Of a stretch of DNA of 53,133 nucleotides, positions 51,416-53,133 are shown piece after piece. This stretch comes from Calditrichota bacterium (GTDB taxonomy: Bacteria > Calditrichota > Calditrichia > RBG-13-44-9 > J042), in the NCBI GenBank assembly GCA_013150955.1, contig JAADJD010000034.1, positions 45,062 to 98,194 of the forward strand, given 5' to 3'. The notes beneath the pieces were generated by a model. That model worked only from the letters and a program-made list of their open reading frames with translations, was not told where the DNA came from and made no database searches. Both the position numbers and the translations under genes were made by a program. Position 1 is the first letter of the stretch; each line of letters begins with the position of its first letter.

Positions 51416-52653
51416 TGCGGTTGTGGAAATGGTATCTGATAGTGTGGTTCGGCCTGGTTGGCGTTGGGGGAGCACAGGATCTGCAAATTTATGGTTACGT
51501 GCGCAATTATACGGGAGTGCTGTTGAATGGTGATCATGAGTATGCCATCATTCAAAACACGTTGAATCTGATTTTTGAGCAGCAAAAGGATCGGGTGGCG
51601 TTTAAAATCAATCCCTTTATTTACCAGTACCCGGATCAGGAAATGGAGCTGGATTTGCGCGAGGCTTACATGGATGTGTATTTCCCGTCATTCGATTTAC
51701 GCATTGGGCGGCAACAGATCATCTGGGGCAAAGCGGATGGGGTCTTTATTACGGACATTGTCTCCCCGAAAGATCTGAGTGAGTTTTTATTGCGGGATTT
51801 TGATGAAATCCGCATGGGGGTGACCGGTGTGAAGCTGAATTATTATCGTGGAAACAGCACACTGGAAGCGGTCTGGTTGCCGGTGTTTACCCCCACCCGG
51901 TTCCCGGATGAAACATCCCTCTGGCATGTTCAGCCGCGGCTTCCAGTGCCCATTGTACCTGCAGTGGATGCGTCCCGAAAAGAAGTCGATTTTTCCCTGC
52001 AAAACAGCGAGGTGTTTCTCCGCTATTCCACCCTCACATCGGTGGTGGATCTGGAGTTCATGGTGGCCTCTGCCTGGGATGATGATCCCACCCCTCATCT
52101 GGAAAAGCAGATCGATCCGCAAACGCGGCGGGTGGTTGGGGTGACGTTATATCCGCAGCATCATCGGTTGCAAATTGCTGGCGGAAGTTTCAGCACCACG
52201 ATTGGCCCCCTGGTATTGCGCGGAGAAGGGGCGTTTTATCGGGGCAAGTATTTTCTCAGCACCGATCCGGCCGCTTTGGACGGAGTGGAAAAGAAGGATT
52301 ATCTGCATTACCTGCTGGGAATGGATTTCAATCTCTCCAGCTGGAGACTCAGCGCTCAGTTTATTCAGCAGGCCATTCTGGATTATTCATCGGCGCTGGT
52401 CAACGATTCCCACGAAAACATGGCCACCTTTCTGGCTCGCAGGGACTACTGGAACGAAACCCTTCACCTGGAATTCTTTACCTATGTCGGATTGAACCAT
52501 CAGGACGCGCTCATTCGACCCAAAATCACCTACGATGTGGCCGATGGATTCAGCGTGCTGATAGGAGCCAACATCTTTACCGGGGATGAAGGCCTGTTTG
52601 GTCAATACGGAGAAAATGATATGCTTTATATAAAGGTGAAGTACAGTTTCTAA
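51415..52653 (+). CDS. Outer-membrane beta-barrel protein (DUF1302/porin-like)
   Basis: This 412-residue protein has a signal peptide (MRLWKWYLIVWFGLVGVGGA, cleaved before QD) and alternating beta-strands typical of outer-membrane barrels. It ends in an aromatic residue (MLYIKVKYSF), the usual outer-membrane insertion signal. The text LREAYMDVYFPSFDLRIGRQQIIWGKADGVFITDIVSPKDLSEFLLRDFDEIRMGV is like DUF1302-type porins found with MMPL and LolA-like genes. It starts on the last base of the LolA-like stop codon, so the three are one unit. The assigned role, an outer-membrane exit or lipid portal, is inference. Confidence 0.85.
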   Translation: MRLWKWYLIVWFGLVGVGGAQDLQIYGYVRNYTGVLLNGDHEYAIIQNTLNLIFEQQKDRVAFKINPFIYQYPDQEMELDLREAYMDVYFPSFDLRIGRQQIIWGKADGVFITDIVSPKDLSEFLLRDFDEIRMGVTGVKLNYYRGNSTLEAVWLPVFTPTRFPDETSLWHVQPRLPVPIVPAVDASRKEVDFSLQNSEVFLRYSTLTSVVDLEFMVASAWDDDPTPHLEKQIDPQTRRVVGVTLYPQHHRLQIAGGSFSTTIGPLVLRGEGAFYRGKYFLSTDPAALDGVEKKDYLHYLLGMDFNLSSWRLSAQFIQQAILDYSSALVNDSHENMATFLARRDYWNETLHLEFFTYVGLNHQDALIRPKITYDVADGFSVLIGANIFTGDEGLFGQYGENDMLYIKVKYSF

Positions 52654-52695
52654 TCTTCCTGGCAGACGGGAAATTTTCACCGAAGGATGCCATCG

Positions 52696-52729
52696 CATCC
52701 CCCCACTGCTTTAAATGGGTGGGGGGATG
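52696..52729 (+). terminator. Hairpin terminator after exporter operon
   Basis: CATCCCCCCAC and GTGGGGGGATG form a perfect 11-bp GC-rich stem with a 12-nt loop, 42 nt after the porin stop. The T-tract is weak (TGGTTTCTT), so it could be Rho-assisted or only an RNA-stability hairpin. Confidence 0.65.
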
Positions 52730-52784
52730 TGGTTTCTTGCGGGCGCCGGTGTGTATTCGCCTGTTGTGGCACGGGGTGTTCCAT

Positions 52785-53133
52785 AAACCCGGATTTTACA
52801 TTTGCCTACGAATGACACGAATTCACACCAATAAAAATCATCCCAGATTATGCATTCGCCTACGAATTACACGAATTGACACCAATAAAAATAATAAACC
52901 CAGATGATGCATTAGACCAAAAATTGCACGAATTAACACAAATAAAAATAATCAAATACATTAGATCAGATCTGGATGACAATTTATTTCTGGGTATATT
53001 CGCGATTTTGTGGGTATGGTTTGGTTTCATCCCAGATTATGCATTAAAACCACGAATTACACGAATTAACACCAATAAAAATAATAGAATACACTTGATT
53101 CTATCAGGATAAAATGTTTTCCCGGATATATTC
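52785..53133. repeat. Palindromic repeat R cluster, continuing past the window
   Basis: Three tandem left arms (from about 52786, 52848 and 52898), one centre (ATCTGGATGACAATTTATTT), then the start of another unit (CATCCCAGATTATGCATTAAAACCACGAATTACACGAAT) that runs off the end at TCAGGATAAAATG... Orientation is as at 17021 and 18667. No gene is seen after the terminator at 52729. Confidence 0.85.

Overview
The window looks like chromosomal DNA of a diderm (outer-membrane) bacterium of moderate GC content. It carries lipoprotein, TonB/ExbB/ExbD and outer-membrane porin genes, a full rod-shape operon, the dnaX-ybaB-recR block and the SRP RNA. The GlmU-like fusion, the ExbB-ExbD-ExbD-TonB order, the pyruvoyl-dependent arginine decarboxylase, the GH57 glucanotransferase and the very abundant dispersed 'CGAATNACACGAAT' repeats resemble the FCB superphylum, for example Calditrichota/KSB1-like lineages. 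This placement is inference; there is no rRNA to test it. I see no prophage, transposase or CRISPR array.

Layout. Positions 148-10038 are all on the minus strand: an acyl-ACP thioesterase / sugar-kinase-like / HAD phosphatase operon; a GNAT acetyltransferase; a TRAP transporter (DctP-DctQ-DctM); an MFS transporter; and a TatT-type lipoprotein. From 10249 to the end every gene is on the plus strand. These are: a nickel permease with a histidine-rich loop, and hypF (hydrogenase maturation); tRNA-Ala, SRP RNA and dnaX-ybaB-recR; an orphan bacterial eRF1-like protein (baeRF); a nine-gene signalling operon with histidine kinase, response regulator, PATAN/DUF4388 proteins, roadblock proteins, a HAMP receptor and the small GTPase MglA; an Atg22-like transporter with a gluzincin protease; pyruvoyl arginine decarboxylase, GH57 enzyme and a C-terminal processing protease; an ExbB-ExbD-ExbD-TonB-TonB2 energy-transduction operon running into a GlmU-like / ROK kinase / LD-carboxypeptidase group; purN-purH-mreBCD-mrdA-rodA-lgt; and a TetR-controlled RND/MMPL exporter with a LolA-like protein and a porin.

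How the parts fit. Much of the window serves the cell envelope: rod elongation (MreBCD, PBP2, RodA), lipoprotein maturation (Lgt), putative cell-wall sugar recycling (kinase/HAD at the left, GlmU-like/ROK/LdcA in the middle), energised outer-membrane transport, and a putative lipid export route. The MglA operon is the best candidate for a little-described system. It joins a two-component pair, tandem PATAN-like adaptors, two roadblock-type proteins and a membrane receptor to one Ras-like GTPase, which suggests control of cell polarity or surface motility.

A family of about 190-bp imperfect palindromes occupies almost every long intergenic gap (1-150, 2966-3305, 6978-7431, 8824-9165, 17021-17310, 18667-18886, 25489-25835, 52785-53133). 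Several copies abut stop codons, and both window ends lie inside a copy.
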